DNA of 64,000 nt, from contig CANGMI010000002.1 in NCBI GenBank assembly GCA_947455195.1, forward strand, positions 321,549 through 385,548, read 5' to 3'. Below, in pieces: positions 17,687 through 28,300 of the stretch (the stretch's first letter is position 1; each line of letters starts with the position of its first letter). The notes beneath the pieces were generated by a model. That model was not told where the DNA came from. It saw nothing but the letters and a program-made list of their open reading frames with translations, and searched no databases. The stretch comes from Pseudomonadota bacterium. GTDB taxonomy: Bacteria; Pseudomonadota; Gammaproteobacteria; Burkholderiales; SG8-39. The translations under genes and the position numbers were made by a program.

Positions 17687-19141
17687 ATGACCGATTCCTT
17701 TGATGACCTGCGCGGCTGGCTCGAGCGGGTAGACGCCATCGGCGAACTGGCGCATCCCCTCGGTGCCGACCCCAACCTCGAGATCGGTGCGGTGTCGGAA
17801 ATCGACTACCGACGCCGCGGTCCGGCCCTGCTCTTCGATCAGATCAAGGGCCATGCACCGGGCTTTCGCCTGCTGACCTCCTCGACCAACAGCGCGCGTC
17901 GGCTCGGTCTGACCCTGCGGATGGGTACCGGACACACCGATGCATCGCTGGTGGAAGCGCTGCGCGGGTCACCTAACCGCTGGGCAGCCGCGTCGAAGCA
18001 GTTCGATCCGGTGTTCGTCGAGACAGGACCCGTGTTCGAGAACGTGATGGAAGGCGACGCCGTCGATCTCGAACGGTTTCCGGCGCCGCTCTGGCATGCC
18101 GAGGATGGCGGACGCTATATCGGTACCGGCACTGCAGTTGCGACCGTCGACCCTGACGAGCACTGGGTCAACCTGGGTGCCTATCGCTCCATGCTCGTCG
18201 ATCGCAATCACGTGACGATCAATATCGTGAGCGGCAAGCATGGCCGCACCCACATGGACAAGTGGATGGCACGCGAAGGGCGTGCGCCCGTGGCCATCCA
18301 CCTCGGCATGGATCCGCTCTTCATGATCCTGGCCGGGGTCGAAGTGCCCACTGGCATCAGCGAGCTCAACTACGCCGGCGCCGTGCGCGGCGAACCGGTG
18401 AAGGTGGTTCGCAGCACCGTCACCGGCCTGCCGATCATTGCGGCTGCCGAGATCGTGATCGAGGGCTGGGTGGTGAAGGGCGATCTGGCCGACGAGGGTC
18501 CGTTCGGCGAGTGGCCCGGCTACTACGTGAGCGGCATGAGCCGCGAGCCGGTGTTCAAGGTGGCACGGGTTCTGTACCGAAACAACCCCATCGTCCTCGG
18601 CGCCCCACCTGCCAAGCCGCCCCACGATTACTCGTACATGCGCACGATCATGAAGTCGGCCATGATCTTCGATGCGCTCGTGGCGGCAGGTATCCCCGAG
18701 ATTCGCGGCGTGTATGCCCCCGAGTGCGGCGGCGGACGCATGATGGTGATCGTGTCGATCCGGCAGCGCTATCCGGGCCACGCGCGTCAGGCTGGCTTCA
18801 TCGCCTCGCAGTGCCGCGAGGCGGCCTACATGGGCAAGTACACCATCGTGGTCGATGAGGACATCGACGTCACCAACCTCGAAGAGGTGCTGTGGGCGGT
18901 GTGCACCCGCACCGATCCGGCCACCAGCATCGACTTCATCCGGCGGGCCTGGGCGAGCAAGGCCGAGCCCATGCTGCGGCGGGGCGAACCGGCCTTCAAC
19001 TCGCGCGCCGTCATCGATGCCTGCAAGCCCTGGGAATGGATCGACGAGTTTCCCAAGGTGGCGCAGGCCGACCCTGCCTACCGGCTCGAGATGGAGGCCA
19101 AGTGGGCCGACCTCTTCCGGCCGGGTACTGCACAGGCCTGA
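17687..19141 (+). CDS. UbiD family (prenyl-FMN dependent) decarboxylase
   Basis: A 484-residue UbiD-family enzyme with the motif DEGPFGEWPGYYVSG carrying the active-site glutamates. Other family blocks are PTGISELNYAGAVRGEPV and GGGRMMVIVSIRQRYPGHA. The ATG at 17687 gives the typical start MTDSFDDLRGWLERVDAIG; an in-frame ATG at 17666 is also possible. It is followed by an alpha/beta hydrolase (57 bases) and a molybdenum hydroxylase subunit (overlapping), suggesting a route in which an aromatic or heteroaromatic acid is hydroxylated, cleaved and decarboxylated. It is only distantly similar to the UbiD at 564. Confidence 0.85.
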   Translation: MTDSFDDLRGWLERVDAIGELAHPLGADPNLEIGAVSEIDYRRRGPALLFDQIKGHAPGFRLLTSSTNSARRLGLTLRMGTGHTDASLVEALRGSPNRWAAASKQFDPVFVETGPVFENVMEGDAVDLERFPAPLWHAEDGGRYIGTGTAVATVDPDEHWVNLGAYRSMLVDRNHVTINIVSGKHGRTHMDKWMAREGRAPVAIHLGMDPLFMILAGVEVPTGISELNYAGAVRGEPVKVVRSTVTGLPIIAAAEIVIEGWVVKGDLADEGPFGEWPGYYVSGMSREPVFKVARVLYRNNPIVLGAPPAKPPHDYSYMRTIMKSAMIFDALVAAGIPEIRGVYAPECGGGRMMVIVSIRQRYPGHARQAGFIASQCREAAYMGKYTIVVDEDIDVTNLEEVLWAVCTRTDPATSIDFIRRAWASKAEPMLRRGEPAFNSRAVIDACKPWEWIDEFPKVAQADPAYRLEMEAKWADLFRPGTAQA

Positions 19142-19197
19142 CGCCCTTCGAGCTCCCTTCAAGCCCCGTTCTTCTTTCAGTCTCATCAGGAATCCCC

Positions 19198-20277
19198 ATG
19201 GCAGATCACTACGTCCAGCACGCCCGCGAACACATGCTTGCCCGTTACACCGTCAATGGCGTCAACGCGAGCGACTTCATGGATGTGACCCGCTCGATCG
19301 AGCACTGGAGTGACTGGTGCAGCGCCTGGTCGGCGCGTGCGGCCATCCATGAGGCGCTCGGGCGCACGGCACTGGCCGAAGGGCACGGCATCAGTGCGGC
19401 CGAGCACCTGTGCCGGGCGGCCGTGACCTATCACTTCGGGAAGTACCTCTTCGTGCGTGACATGGCACAGCATCGTGCGGCGCACGCCAAGGCTGTCGAG
19501 TGCCATACGCTTGCCCTGCCCTTCATGGACCCGCCCGGCGAGCGCGTGCTCATCCCCTTCGAGGGGCGTCATCTGGTCGGCATCCTGCGCAAGCCGCGCG
19601 GCATGAGTGGCCCCTGCCCGGTGGTGCTGATGACCATGGGGCTTGACTCCACCAAGGAAGAGCTCATCACCTTCGAGGCCGGCTTTCTCGCCCGCGGCAT
19701 GGCTACGCTGGCCTTCGATGGGCCCGGGCAGGGGGAGGCCGAATACGACATGCCGATTCGTGGTGATTACGAGAACGTTGCTCGCCCGGTCGTGGACTGG
19801 GTGCTCACCCGGGCCGATCTGGACGGTGAGCGTATTGGCATCTGGGGCATCAGCCTCGGGGGTTACTACGGCCCGCGCTCGGTGGCCGGCGAGAAGCGCA
19901 TCAAGGCCTGCGTGTCCAACTGCGGCCCCTACAACTGGGGCGCCTTGTGGGAAAACCTGCCCGAACTCACGCGCGATGCATTTCGCGTCCGCAGTCACAG
20001 TTCGAGCGAAGCCGAGGCACGCGAGCGCGCCTTCGGGTTGTCGCTCGAGGGCGTCGCCAGCCGCATCGAATGCCCGATGATGGTCATTGCGGGCGGACTC
20101 GACCGTCTGTGCCCGCCCGAAGATGCGCGCCGTCTGGCAAGCGAAGCCCGTGGCCCGGTGACACTCATCGAAATCGAGGATGGCAACCACGTGGCCCACA
20201 ACCGGCCCTACCGGTACCGGCCGCAGTCGGCCGACTGGATGGCCGCGCAACTGGGCGCGAGCGCACCCCGCGCATGA
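19198..20277 (+). CDS. alpha/beta hydrolase (FrsA / dihydropseudooxynicotine hydrolase-like)
   Basis: A 359-residue hydrolase with an N-terminal helical region of about 130 residues and a C-terminal alpha/beta fold. The nucleophile elbow is GIWGISLGGYYG, the acid is probably in AGGLDRLCPPED, and the histidine in EDGNHVAHN. The helical cap plus hydrolase layout resembles C-C bond hydrolases such as 2,6-dihydropseudooxynicotine hydrolase. AGGA precedes the ATG at 19198, and the stop overlaps the next gene as ATGA. Between a UbiD and a molybdenum hydroxylase it probably cleaves a beta-keto or ring-opened intermediate; the actual substrate is unknown. Confidence 0.75.
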   Translation: MADHYVQHAREHMLARYTVNGVNASDFMDVTRSIEHWSDWCSAWSARAAIHEALGRTALAEGHGISAAEHLCRAAVTYHFGKYLFVRDMAQHRAAHAKAVECHTLALPFMDPPGERVLIPFEGRHLVGILRKPRGMSGPCPVVLMTMGLDSTKEELITFEAGFLARGMATLAFDGPGQGEAEYDMPIRGDYENVARPVVDWVLTRADLDGERIGIWGISLGGYYGPRSVAGEKRIKACVSNCGPYNWGALWENLPELTRDAFRVRSHSSSEAEARERAFGLSLEGVASRIECPMMVIAGGLDRLCPPEDARRLASEARGPVTLIEIEDGNHVAHNRPYRYRPQSADWMAAQLGASAPRA

Positions 20278-22637
20278 CCGGCATCTCGGTAGGGCACGGC
20301 TCGAGCCGGTCGGTACGCCGGGTCGAAGACGATCGGTTGCTCCGTGGCGCCGGGCGCTTCGTCGATGACATTGAACTGCCGGGCTTGCTGCATGCCTGCA
20401 TCGTGAGAAGTCCGATGGCCCACGGCAAGCTGCGCGCCCTCGATCTGTCAGCCGCACGGGTCTGCCCCGGCGTGCATGCCGTGCTCGCCTACGCCGATCT
20501 GCGCGGCACCCTTCGCTACGACCGCATCCCTCAGTCGATTGCCTCGGGCATGGTGAAGTTTCACGTCGACCCGCCGTGGCTCGCCAGCGACGAGGTCTGC
20601 TACGTCGGCGAACCGCTGGCCATCGTGCTGGCGACAAGTCGTGCTCTCGCCGAAGATGCAGCGCGCCTCGTCGAGCCCGATATCGAACCGCTGCCGGCCG
20701 TGGTCGATCCGCGTGAAGGCCTGCGCCCGGGGGCTCCGCGCGCACGCACCGAGTGTCCGGACAATCGGGTGGGTCATGCCCTGGTGCGTTACGGCGAGGT
20801 GGACGCCGCCTTCGAGCAGGCGCCGCATCGGGTCGCGGCCTGCTTCCGCCTCGACAAGGGGGGCGGGCACTCGATGGAGACGCGTGGCCTCGTGGCGCGT
20901 TTCGACCCGGCTGACGAACGGCTCACGGTCTGGAGCAGTACCCAGATGCCGCACCGAACGAAGGCGCTTCTGGTCGACATGCTCGGCATGGACGAGCATG
21001 CCGTGCGGGTCGTGGCGCCCGATGTGGGCGGGGGCTTTGGCCCCAAGGCGGTGATACACCCCGAGGAACTGGCGCTCCCGGCGGCGGCGCGCCTCCTCGG
21101 GCGACCCATCAAGTGGATCGAAGACCGCCATGAGGCCTTCATCGCCACGGTGCTCGAACGCCTGCAGATCTGGGACGTCGAGGCGGCCTTCGACGAGCAG
21201 GGGCGCCTGCTCGCCATCCGGGGTCATCTGTACCACGATCACGGCGCCTGCTCGCCCTACGGTCTTGCCCTGCCTTACAACGCGGTGACCAATCTGGTGG
21301 GACCTTACGTGCTGCCCGCGTTCCAGATGGAGATCTCGCTCTGCCTGACCAATTTCGTGCCCGCCACGCCGACGCGTGGCGCCGGACGACCGCAGGGTAC
21401 CTTCGTGATGGAACGTCTGCTCGACCGGATGGCGCGGCGCTTGGGCATCGGCCTTGACGAGATCCGGCGGCGCAACCTCATCGCCGCCGAGCGCATGCCT
21501 TACGAAGTGCCGATCGTGCAGCGCGATGGTTCGACCATGCTCTACGACAGCGGTGATTATCCGGAATGCCAGCGTCGCCTCCTCGAGGCCGTTGACTGGT
21601 CGGGATTTGCCGGGCGGCAGGCCACCGCGCGGCGCGAGGGGCGACACATCGGCCTTGGCATGGCCAACTATGTCGAGGCGACCGGGCGCGGCCCGTTCGA
21701 GAGTGGCTCGGTTCGAATCGGCCCCTCGGGCACCATCATCGCCACGACGGGCGCTACTGCCCAGGGGCAGGGCACGCGCAGCATGATTGCCCAGCTGGTC
21801 GCCAACCAGCTGGGGGTGGAACCCGATGCAGTGAAGGTGCTCGACGGCGATACCGATGCGAGCCCGCTCGGGCTCGGCGCGTTTGCCAGTCGGCAGGCGG
21901 TGACGGCCGGCAACGCTGCCTGGCTGGCGGCGAAGGCCGTTGCCGACAAGGCACGTCAGGCGGCCGCGACGATGCTCGAGGTGTCAGCCGAGGATCTCGA
22001 ACTGGTGGATGGCCATGTGCAGGTGAAGGGTGTTCCCGAGATGCGCCGATCCCTGGCGCAGATCGGCAAGGCGCTGGGTGGCGTTGCCGGGTTCGCCCTG
22101 CCGGGCGGGCTACCCCCCGGACTGGCCGCCGCAGTCGACTATGAACCGGCAGGGCTTACCTACACCAACGGGTCTCATGCCGCCGAGGTCGAAGTCGACC
22201 TCGAAACCGGCGCAGTGCGGCTGCTGCGTTATGTGGTCGTGCATGACTGCGGCCGCATGATCAACCCGATGCTGGTCGAAGGGCAGGTGATGGGCGGGGT
22301 CGTGCACGGTATCGGCTCGACTCTCCTCGAGTGGATGCAGTACGACGCCGAGGGACAACCGATCACCACGACACTGGCCGACTATCTGCTGCCCACTGCC
22401 GATGGCGTGCCACCGATCGAAATCCACCACATGGAGTCTCCGACCCCATTCAACCCGCTGGGGGTGAAGGGTGCGGCCGAGAGTGGTTCGATCGGGGCGC
22501 CGAGCGCGATCATCGCGGCGGTCGAAGCGGCCTTGCGGCCGCTCGAGGTCGAGGTGTGCGAGCTGCCGCTCACCCCGCCGCGACTGCTTGCCCTGATCCG
22601 TGCTGCCCGTCTCAGGCAGGCCGCAGGCCCGGCATGA
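20274..22637 (+). CDS. molybdenum hydroxylase large subunit (xanthine dehydrogenase / CoxL family), orphan
   Basis: A 787-residue molybdopterin-binding large subunit. The N-terminal domain (GRFVDDIELPGLLHACIVRS) and molybdenum-binding blocks (VVAPDVGGGFGPKAV, PTRGAGRPQG at about 365) are clear. The catalytic glutamate is in GVKGAAESGSIGAP (about 736). The GAGR motif places it with form II or general aldehyde/heteroaromatic hydroxylases, not CO dehydrogenase. These enzymes normally need a 2Fe-2S subunit and often a FAD subunit; neither is adjacent and no maturation gene is present, so partners must be encoded elsewhere or be dispensable. Its end overlaps the convergent amidohydrolase by 26 bases. 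Confidence 0.85.
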   Translation: MTGISVGHGSSRSVRRVEDDRLLRGAGRFVDDIELPGLLHACIVRSPMAHGKLRALDLSAARVCPGVHAVLAYADLRGTLRYDRIPQSIASGMVKFHVDPPWLASDEVCYVGEPLAIVLATSRALAEDAARLVEPDIEPLPAVVDPREGLRPGAPRARTECPDNRVGHALVRYGEVDAAFEQAPHRVAACFRLDKGGGHSMETRGLVARFDPADERLTVWSSTQMPHRTKALLVDMLGMDEHAVRVVAPDVGGGFGPKAVIHPEELALPAAARLLGRPIKWIEDRHEAFIATVLERLQIWDVEAAFDEQGRLLAIRGHLYHDHGACSPYGLALPYNAVTNLVGPYVLPAFQMEISLCLTNFVPATPTRGAGRPQGTFVMERLLDRMARRLGIGLDEIRRRNLIAAERMPYEVPIVQRDGSTMLYDSGDYPECQRRLLEAVDWSGFAGRQATARREGRHIGLGMANYVEATGRGPFESGSVRIGPSGTIIATTGATAQGQGTRSMIAQLVANQLGVEPDAVKVLDGDTDASPLGLGAFASRQAVTAGNAAWLAAKAVADKARQAAATMLEVSAEDLELVDGHVQVKGVPEMRRSLAQIGKALGGVAGFALPGGLPPGLAAAVDYEPAGLTYTNGSHAAEVEVDLETGAVRLLRYVVVHDCGRMINPMLVEGQVMGGVVHGIGSTLLEWMQYDAEGQPITTTLADYLLPTADGVPPIEIHHMESPTPFNPLGVKGAAESGSIGAPSAIIAAVEAALRPLEVEVCELPLTPPRLLALIRAARLRQAAGPA

Positions 22638-23724
22638 TCCGGCGCGCGTTCTCGTAATCGATCGCGCGCAGTTCGCTGGCGCCGAAGATCTTGCCCAGGC
22701 CCGCCACGTGCTCCGCGCCGGTGCGGTAGGGGTAGTCGCTGCCAAAGACGATCTGGGATGTGGGCACCAGCTTGGTGAGAGCACCCATGGCGATCGGGTT
22801 CGAGGCCTGGGCCGTGTCGTAGTAGAACTGACGCAGTTCAGCCAGCACCCGCTCGGGGGTGAAGCCGCGCTGCTTGAAGGGCGGGAACGACACCACCTGC
22901 ACCAGGAACCGGTCGGTGAGCGAGGTGAGCGTGCCACCGGCATGCGAGAAGATGAAGTTGATGTTCGGGCAGCGCGCGGCGGTGCCCGAGAAGATGAGAC
23001 TTGCGATGGTGCGCGTGGTGTCGGTGCCGTACTCGACGATGACCGGGGGCACGCTGCTGGCGATGTTGATGCAGCAGGCCGGGTTGTTCGGGTGCGTGTA
23101 GGCGGTGGCCTTGCGCCGGTTCAGTTCATCCATCACCGGTGCGAAGGCTGCATCGCCCAGGTACTGATTGCCATAGCTTGTCATGAATGCCACGCCATCG
23201 GCCTTGAGGACGTCCAGGGCATACGCCAGTTCGCGCAAGGTGGCATCGACATGCGGCATCGGCAGGAGCGCAAACATGCGGAAGCGTCCACCCGATTCGT
23301 CGGCAAGCTTGCGCGCATATTCATTCGACGAGCGCGCGATGGCTGCGGCTTCCTCGGCGCCGAGGAAGCTCACGGCCGGCAGCGTGGGCGAGGTCATCGA
23401 GGTGGTGATGCCGGCGCGGTCCATGTCATCGAGCGACTGCTGCACGGTCCAGTTGTTGACCATGCTGTCGTCGAGCTTCGCCTGCTTCAGGGCTGCAAGC
23501 CAGGTCGGCGGCACGATGTGGTGGTGAACGTCGATGCGGGGTTGTGCCATCGCGCCGGCAAGACTCGAGCAGCCCGTGATGCCCATCGTGCCGAGCGCTG
23601 CGGCGCCAGCGAGAAAGCCGCGGCGCCCGGGCTGGAGCAGGGTGCTTCGGGTATTCGAGGTCGGGGCGCAGCAGCGGCAATCCTCGGTCGATTCGAGGAT
23701 GCTCGGGTGGCGGGCACTGGGCAT
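22612..23724 (-). CDS. amidohydrolase (ACMSD/PF04909-like) with Tat lipoprotein signal
   Basis: A 370-residue amidohydrolase-2 family protein. After the N-terminus come a twin-arginine motif (PGRRGFLAGAAALG) and a lipobox-like GITGCSS, so it is predicted to be exported folded and lipid-anchored, unusual for a family that is mostly cytoplasmic. The catalytic domain starts IDVHHHIVPP (H-x-H metal site) and continues with FIFSHAGGTL and IVFGSDYPYR (metal Asp). The start at ATG 23724 is supported by GGAGA. It lies 40 bases downstream of the PhnZ-like gene and may be the last gene of the phosphonate operon, or simply read through. Family members decarboxylate or hydrolyse aromatic-derived acids. 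Confidence 0.78.
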   Translation of the reverse strand: MPSARHPSILESTEDCRCCAPTSNTRSTLLQPGRRGFLAGAAALGTMGITGCSSLAGAMAQPRIDVHHHIVPPTWLAALKQAKLDDSMVNNWTVQQSLDDMDRAGITTSMTSPTLPAVSFLGAEEAAAIARSSNEYARKLADESGGRFRMFALLPMPHVDATLRELAYALDVLKADGVAFMTSYGNQYLGDAAFAPVMDELNRRKATAYTHPNNPACCINIASSVPPVIVEYGTDTTRTIASLIFSGTAARCPNINFIFSHAGGTLTSLTDRFLVQVVSFPPFKQRGFTPERVLAELRQFYYDTAQASNPIAMGALTKLVPTSQIVFGSDYPYRTGAEHVAGLGKIFGASELRAIDYENARRIMPGLRPA

Positions 23725-23764
23725 GGCGGTCTCCGATGGTTTTGGTCTGACGCCCGATTGTGCC

Positions 23765-24322
23765 TCAACGTCCCGAGTGCGGCGAATGGGCACAGCTTTT
23801 CATCAGGGGTATGAACTCGGCGAGCCCTGGCACCGTGGCGGCGCGCCGCTTCGCCCCGTCGTCCCAGCGGCGCAGGCGTACCGCCTCGGCAGCCCAGGGG
23901 CGGGCGATGAAGTCCGCCGCGGCGGCGGCATCGAGCGGCCCGCCCTGCAGCTCCAGGCTGCGGGTCGAATCGGGGGAGAGGGCACCCTGGTAGGCCGGTT
24001 CGACCCGGCACAGGTAGCGCTTGGCATCGACATGGAGCCGGATGGGTTCCACCACCGCCTCGATGAAGTGCGGGGCGAGTACCCGGGCAGCAACCGCTTC
24101 GTGGGTGTCGTTCAGGCCGCGCAGGCTGGGACTTGCGCCAAGGCGGTTGACGAGGTGTCCGATGTCGTGCAGCAGACTCGCAACGATCTGGGCATCGGAT
24201 GCACCAGCCGATATCGCGAGCTGGCCACACTGCAGTGCGTGCTCGAGTTGGGTCACGCCTTCGCCCTCGTAGGCGATGTGGCCGTGCTCCAGATACAGTT
24301 CGACGATCTCGTCGGGGGTCAT
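23765..24322 (-). CDS. PhnZ-like HD-domain mixed-valent diiron oxygenase (phosphonate operon type)
   Basis: A 185-residue HD-domain protein of the phosphonate-operon family. PhnZ and TmpB of this group are not hydrolases: they use a diiron centre and O2 to split the C-P bond of 1-hydroxy-2-aminoethylphosphonate or related compounds. The ligands match PhnZ spacing as I remember it: H28, H52-D53, H74, H97 and D154. The substrate-site residues Y18, E21 (YEGE) and K101 (HVDAKRYL) are also kept. The ATG at 24322 gives MTPDEIVELYLEHG. It lies 88 bases after the aldehyde dehydrogenase gene. No Fe/2-oxoglutarate hydroxylase (PhnY*/TmpA type) that normally makes its substrate is adjacent. Confidence 0.8.
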   Translation of the reverse strand: MTPDEIVELYLEHGHIAYEGEGVTQLEHALQCGQLAISAGASDAQIVASLLHDIGHLVNRLGASPSLRGLNDTHEAVAARVLAPHFIEAVVEPIRLHVDAKRYLCRVEPAYQGALSPDSTRSLELQGGPLDAAAAADFIARPWAAEAVRLRRWDDGAKRRAATVPGLAEFIPLMKSCAHSPHSGR

Positions 24323-24410
24323 GGCTGGCTGTCTCCAGGCTGTTTCCAATGGCTGCTGGAAGCCCCTGAGGCCCTCCATTCTGACCGAGTGAAGCACCGC
24401 GCGTCGCGGG

Positions 24411-25847
24411 TCATTGCCACGGCAGGGAGTAGGTCTTCACGTTGGTAAAGCCCTTCATCGCCTCCTGCACCCCTTCCTTGTACCCGAGGCCCGAGTCCTT
24501 GATGCCGCCGAATGGGGTCAGTTCCAGTCGGTAGCCAGGCACTTCGCGTACGTTGACGGTACCGACCTCGAGTTCGCGCACGAAACGGGTGATGTAGTCC
24601 AGGCGCTGTGTGCAGACCGCCGACGACAGACCATAGCGCGTCCCGTTGGCAATCGCGATGGCCTCGTCGATCGAGCCGAATTCGATGACCGGAGAGACGG
24701 GGCCGAAGGTCTCGTGAAGCACGAGCGGCATCGCGGGGTCGACCCGATCGAGGACGGTTGGCGCGTAGAGGGCACCCTCGCGCTGGTTGCCCTGGAGCAG
24801 TCGTGCCCCGCGGGCGACGGCCTCATTGACGCGAGACTCGCAGAAGCGCGCCGCCGCTTCGTCGATGACGGTTCCCATGTCCATCGATGGATCCGTCGGG
24901 TCACCGTGTCGCCAGGCACGGGTCTTGTCGACCAGCAGGTCGGTAAATTGCGCCGCCACCGACCGGTGCACGAGCATGCGTTTGACCGCGGTGCAGCGTT
25001 GGCCCGAGTTCTTGTACGAGCCGCTCACGGCGAGCGAACTCGCCTCGTCCAGATCGGCATCTTCCATCACGATGAGAGGGTCGTTACCCCCGAGTTCGAG
25101 AATCATGCGTCGGTAGCCTGCCTTCGCGGCGATCGACTGACCGATGGCCACGCCTCCGGTGAAACTCACCAGATGGACTGCCGCATGGGTGAGGAGTTCG
25201 TCAGCGATCTCGCGTGGGTCGCCGGTGACTATCTGGAGCATGGCCTCGGGCAGTCCGGCTTCGTGCAGGATCTGCCCGAAGACGATGGCCGAGAACGGTA
25301 CCTTTTCGGAGGGCTTGAGCACCATCCGGTTGTTGGTCGCGATCGACGGGACGACCTTGTGCGCGACCTGGTTCATCGGGTGGTTGAAGGGCGTGATCGC
25401 GCTGATGACACCGAGCAGCGGGTCGCGCTGGGTGAAGATCCGACGCTGCTTGCCGTGCGGCGTGAGATCACAACTGAAGATCTGCCCGTCGTCCTTGAGC
25501 GTTTCGCTCGCCCCGAAGAGAAGCACGTCACTCACGCGCCCGATCTCGTAGGTGGCGTCATTGATGCATAGACCGCTCTCCGCGGTGATCAGGGCTGCGA
25601 GCGCGGTGGAGCGGTCGCGGACGATGGCCGCGGCGCGGTCGAGGATGGCAGCGCGCTGGTGGCGCGAGAGCATCGGCTTGAAGGCCCGCGCGGTTTCCAG
25701 GGCCGCCCGTACCTGGGCCACGCTCGCGCGCGGCACTGCACCGATCACCTGACCGGTGTAGGGGTTGGTGACCTCGATCGGGGTCGGGCCCGCTTTCGCA
25801 GTGATGGGCGCCACGATCGACCGGACGGACTGCATCGTTGAGGTCAT
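24411..25847 (-). CDS. phnY: phosphonoacetaldehyde dehydrogenase (PhnY-type aldehyde dehydrogenase)
   Basis: A 478-residue NAD(P)-dependent aldehyde dehydrogenase. Catalytic C285 is in NSGQRCTAVKR, the general base E251 in LELGG, and the NAD-site glycines in SFTGGVAIGQ. The NSGQRCTAVKR form, and adjacency to phosphonoacetate hydrolase, point to the PhnY family that oxidises phosphonoacetaldehyde to phosphonoacetate. This is the dehydrogenase PhnY, not the 2-oxoglutarate oxygenase that shares the name. GGAGA precedes the ATG at 25847, which overlaps the upstream alcohol dehydrogenase stop as ATGA. Confidence 0.85.
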   Translation of the reverse strand: MTSTMQSVRSIVAPITAKAGPTPIEVTNPYTGQVIGAVPRASVAQVRAALETARAFKPMLSRHQRAAILDRAAAIVRDRSTALAALITAESGLCINDATYEIGRVSDVLLFGASETLKDDGQIFSCDLTPHGKQRRIFTQRDPLLGVISAITPFNHPMNQVAHKVVPSIATNNRMVLKPSEKVPFSAIVFGQILHEAGLPEAMLQIVTGDPREIADELLTHAAVHLVSFTGGVAIGQSIAAKAGYRRMILELGGNDPLIVMEDADLDEASSLAVSGSYKNSGQRCTAVKRMLVHRSVAAQFTDLLVDKTRAWRHGDPTDPSMDMGTVIDEAAARFCESRVNEAVARGARLLQGNQREGALYAPTVLDRVDPAMPLVLHETFGPVSPVIEFGSIDEAIAIANGTRYGLSSAVCTQRLDYITRFVRELEVGTVNVREVPGYRLELTPFGGIKDSGLGYKEGVQEAMKGFTNVKTYSLPWQ

Positions 25848-27019
25848 GGTTTTCGTCTCCCGAGAAAGTTGAGGCCTCGAACGCCCTGGAGCGCGTCGGC
25901 GATCATCCGGCGTTGCGCTTCGGGCCCGACGCCGTGATCGCTGAAGCGCGTCGAAAGGCCCAGGCCTTCGATGAACGCGCGCAGTCGCTCGGGTGCTGAT
26001 GCGAGCGGGGCGCCGAAGATGGTTTCGAGAACCCGGTCGCGCGAGGGCGAGGCACCAATGGCGAGTTCGAGTACGAGCGGCAGGCTGAACGAGCAGGCGA
26101 GCCCGTGCGGCAGACCATGCTCGAGCGTCATCGGGTACGAGATGGAATGGGCCAGTGCTGTCCTGGTGTTGGAAAACGCGAGGCCCGCCATGACTGCCGC
26201 CTGCGACATCCCGGTGCGCAGCGAAAGGTTGCCCGTGTCCTTCATCAGAGGCGGCAAGACCGCCATCACCTGCTGCGCCGCCGAGACTGCCAGCGCATCC
26301 GACACCGGGTTGTGGTTGGCATTCCAGATCGATTCGAGCGCATGCGACAGCGCGTCAAGCCCGGACGACAGCGTCGGACCGACTGGCAAGGTGAGGGCGA
26401 GTGTGGGGTCGATGAGCGCCGCTTCGGGCCAGGTTTCAGCCAGAGCGAGCGAGTACTTCCTGCCGGCCTGGCGATCCCAGACAGTGGCCCAACCGGTGAC
26501 TTCGCTGCCGGTGCCTGCTGTCGTGGGTACTGCAATCAGTGGAATGGCGCGCGCGGGGGCAAACACCGTGCCGATTGCGAGGTGCTTCGCCAGGTGGGCA
26601 AAGTGGCCCGGGGCGTCGGCGTCGGGTTCCCGTGGTGCGGTCACCGCGAGCGCCTTCGCCGTATCGATGACACTGCCACCACCGACGGCAACCAGCAGGG
26701 CGCAGGCTGCATGGCGTGCGTGGAAATCATCATGCAGTCGAGCGAGTTCGGCCACATCGGGGTTGGCCTGGGTGTCGGTGATGATCTCGAGGAGTGTCGG
26801 GCCGAGGAGCGCCTTCAGGCGCTCGGTGAGGCCGATCGATCGGGCTTCGGGGAAGGTCACGATCACCGTGCTGCGCCCCCGCACGAGTTCGGGCAAGCGA
26901 GCGAGGCTGTCGATGCCGAAGACGACGCGTGTCGGATTGCCGAACGCCCATGGGCCCGGCGTCGGGCAGGCCGTATCGGGTGCTCCGGCGTCGGGACCGT
27001 CCAGGTCAGGGTGTGCCAT
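25844..27019 (-). CDS. phosphonate-operon iron-containing alcohol dehydrogenase
   Basis: A 391-residue group III (iron-type) alcohol dehydrogenase. Cofactor and metal segments are visible: GGGSVIDTAKA (NAD), DALSHALESIWNANHN and LEHGLPHGLACS (metal histidines). The context matches the phosphonate-operon Fe-ADH family. A reasonable role is interconversion of 2-hydroxyethylphosphonate and phosphonoacetaldehyde, feeding PhnY and PhnA. Start ATG 27019, 4 bases after the phnA stop; the longer open frame upstream runs over the end of phnA and is not supported. The substrate is inferred from neighbours. Confidence 0.78.
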   Translation of the reverse strand: MAHPDLDGPDAGAPDTACPTPGPWAFGNPTRVVFGIDSLARLPELVRGRSTVIVTFPEARSIGLTERLKALLGPTLLEIITDTQANPDVAELARLHDDFHARHAACALLVAVGGGSVIDTAKALAVTAPREPDADAPGHFAHLAKHLAIGTVFAPARAIPLIAVPTTAGTGSEVTGWATVWDRQAGRKYSLALAETWPEAALIDPTLALTLPVGPTLSSGLDALSHALESIWNANHNPVSDALAVSAAQQVMAVLPPLMKDTGNLSLRTGMSQAAVMAGLAFSNTRTALAHSISYPMTLEHGLPHGLACSFSLPLVLELAIGASPSRDRVLETIFGAPLASAPERLRAFIEGLGLSTRFSDHGVGPEAQRRMIADALQGVRGLNFLGRRKP

Positions 27020-27023
27020 CGGT

Positions 27024-28289
<1,266 letters not shown>

Positions 28290-28300
28290 TCAGTGGCGGT

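Noticed and set aside
20274-22637. Molybdenum subunit as CO dehydrogenase CoxL form I
   Set aside because: The active-site loop has the GAGR-type motif and no AYXCSFR-like cysteine loop, and no other cox genes are present.
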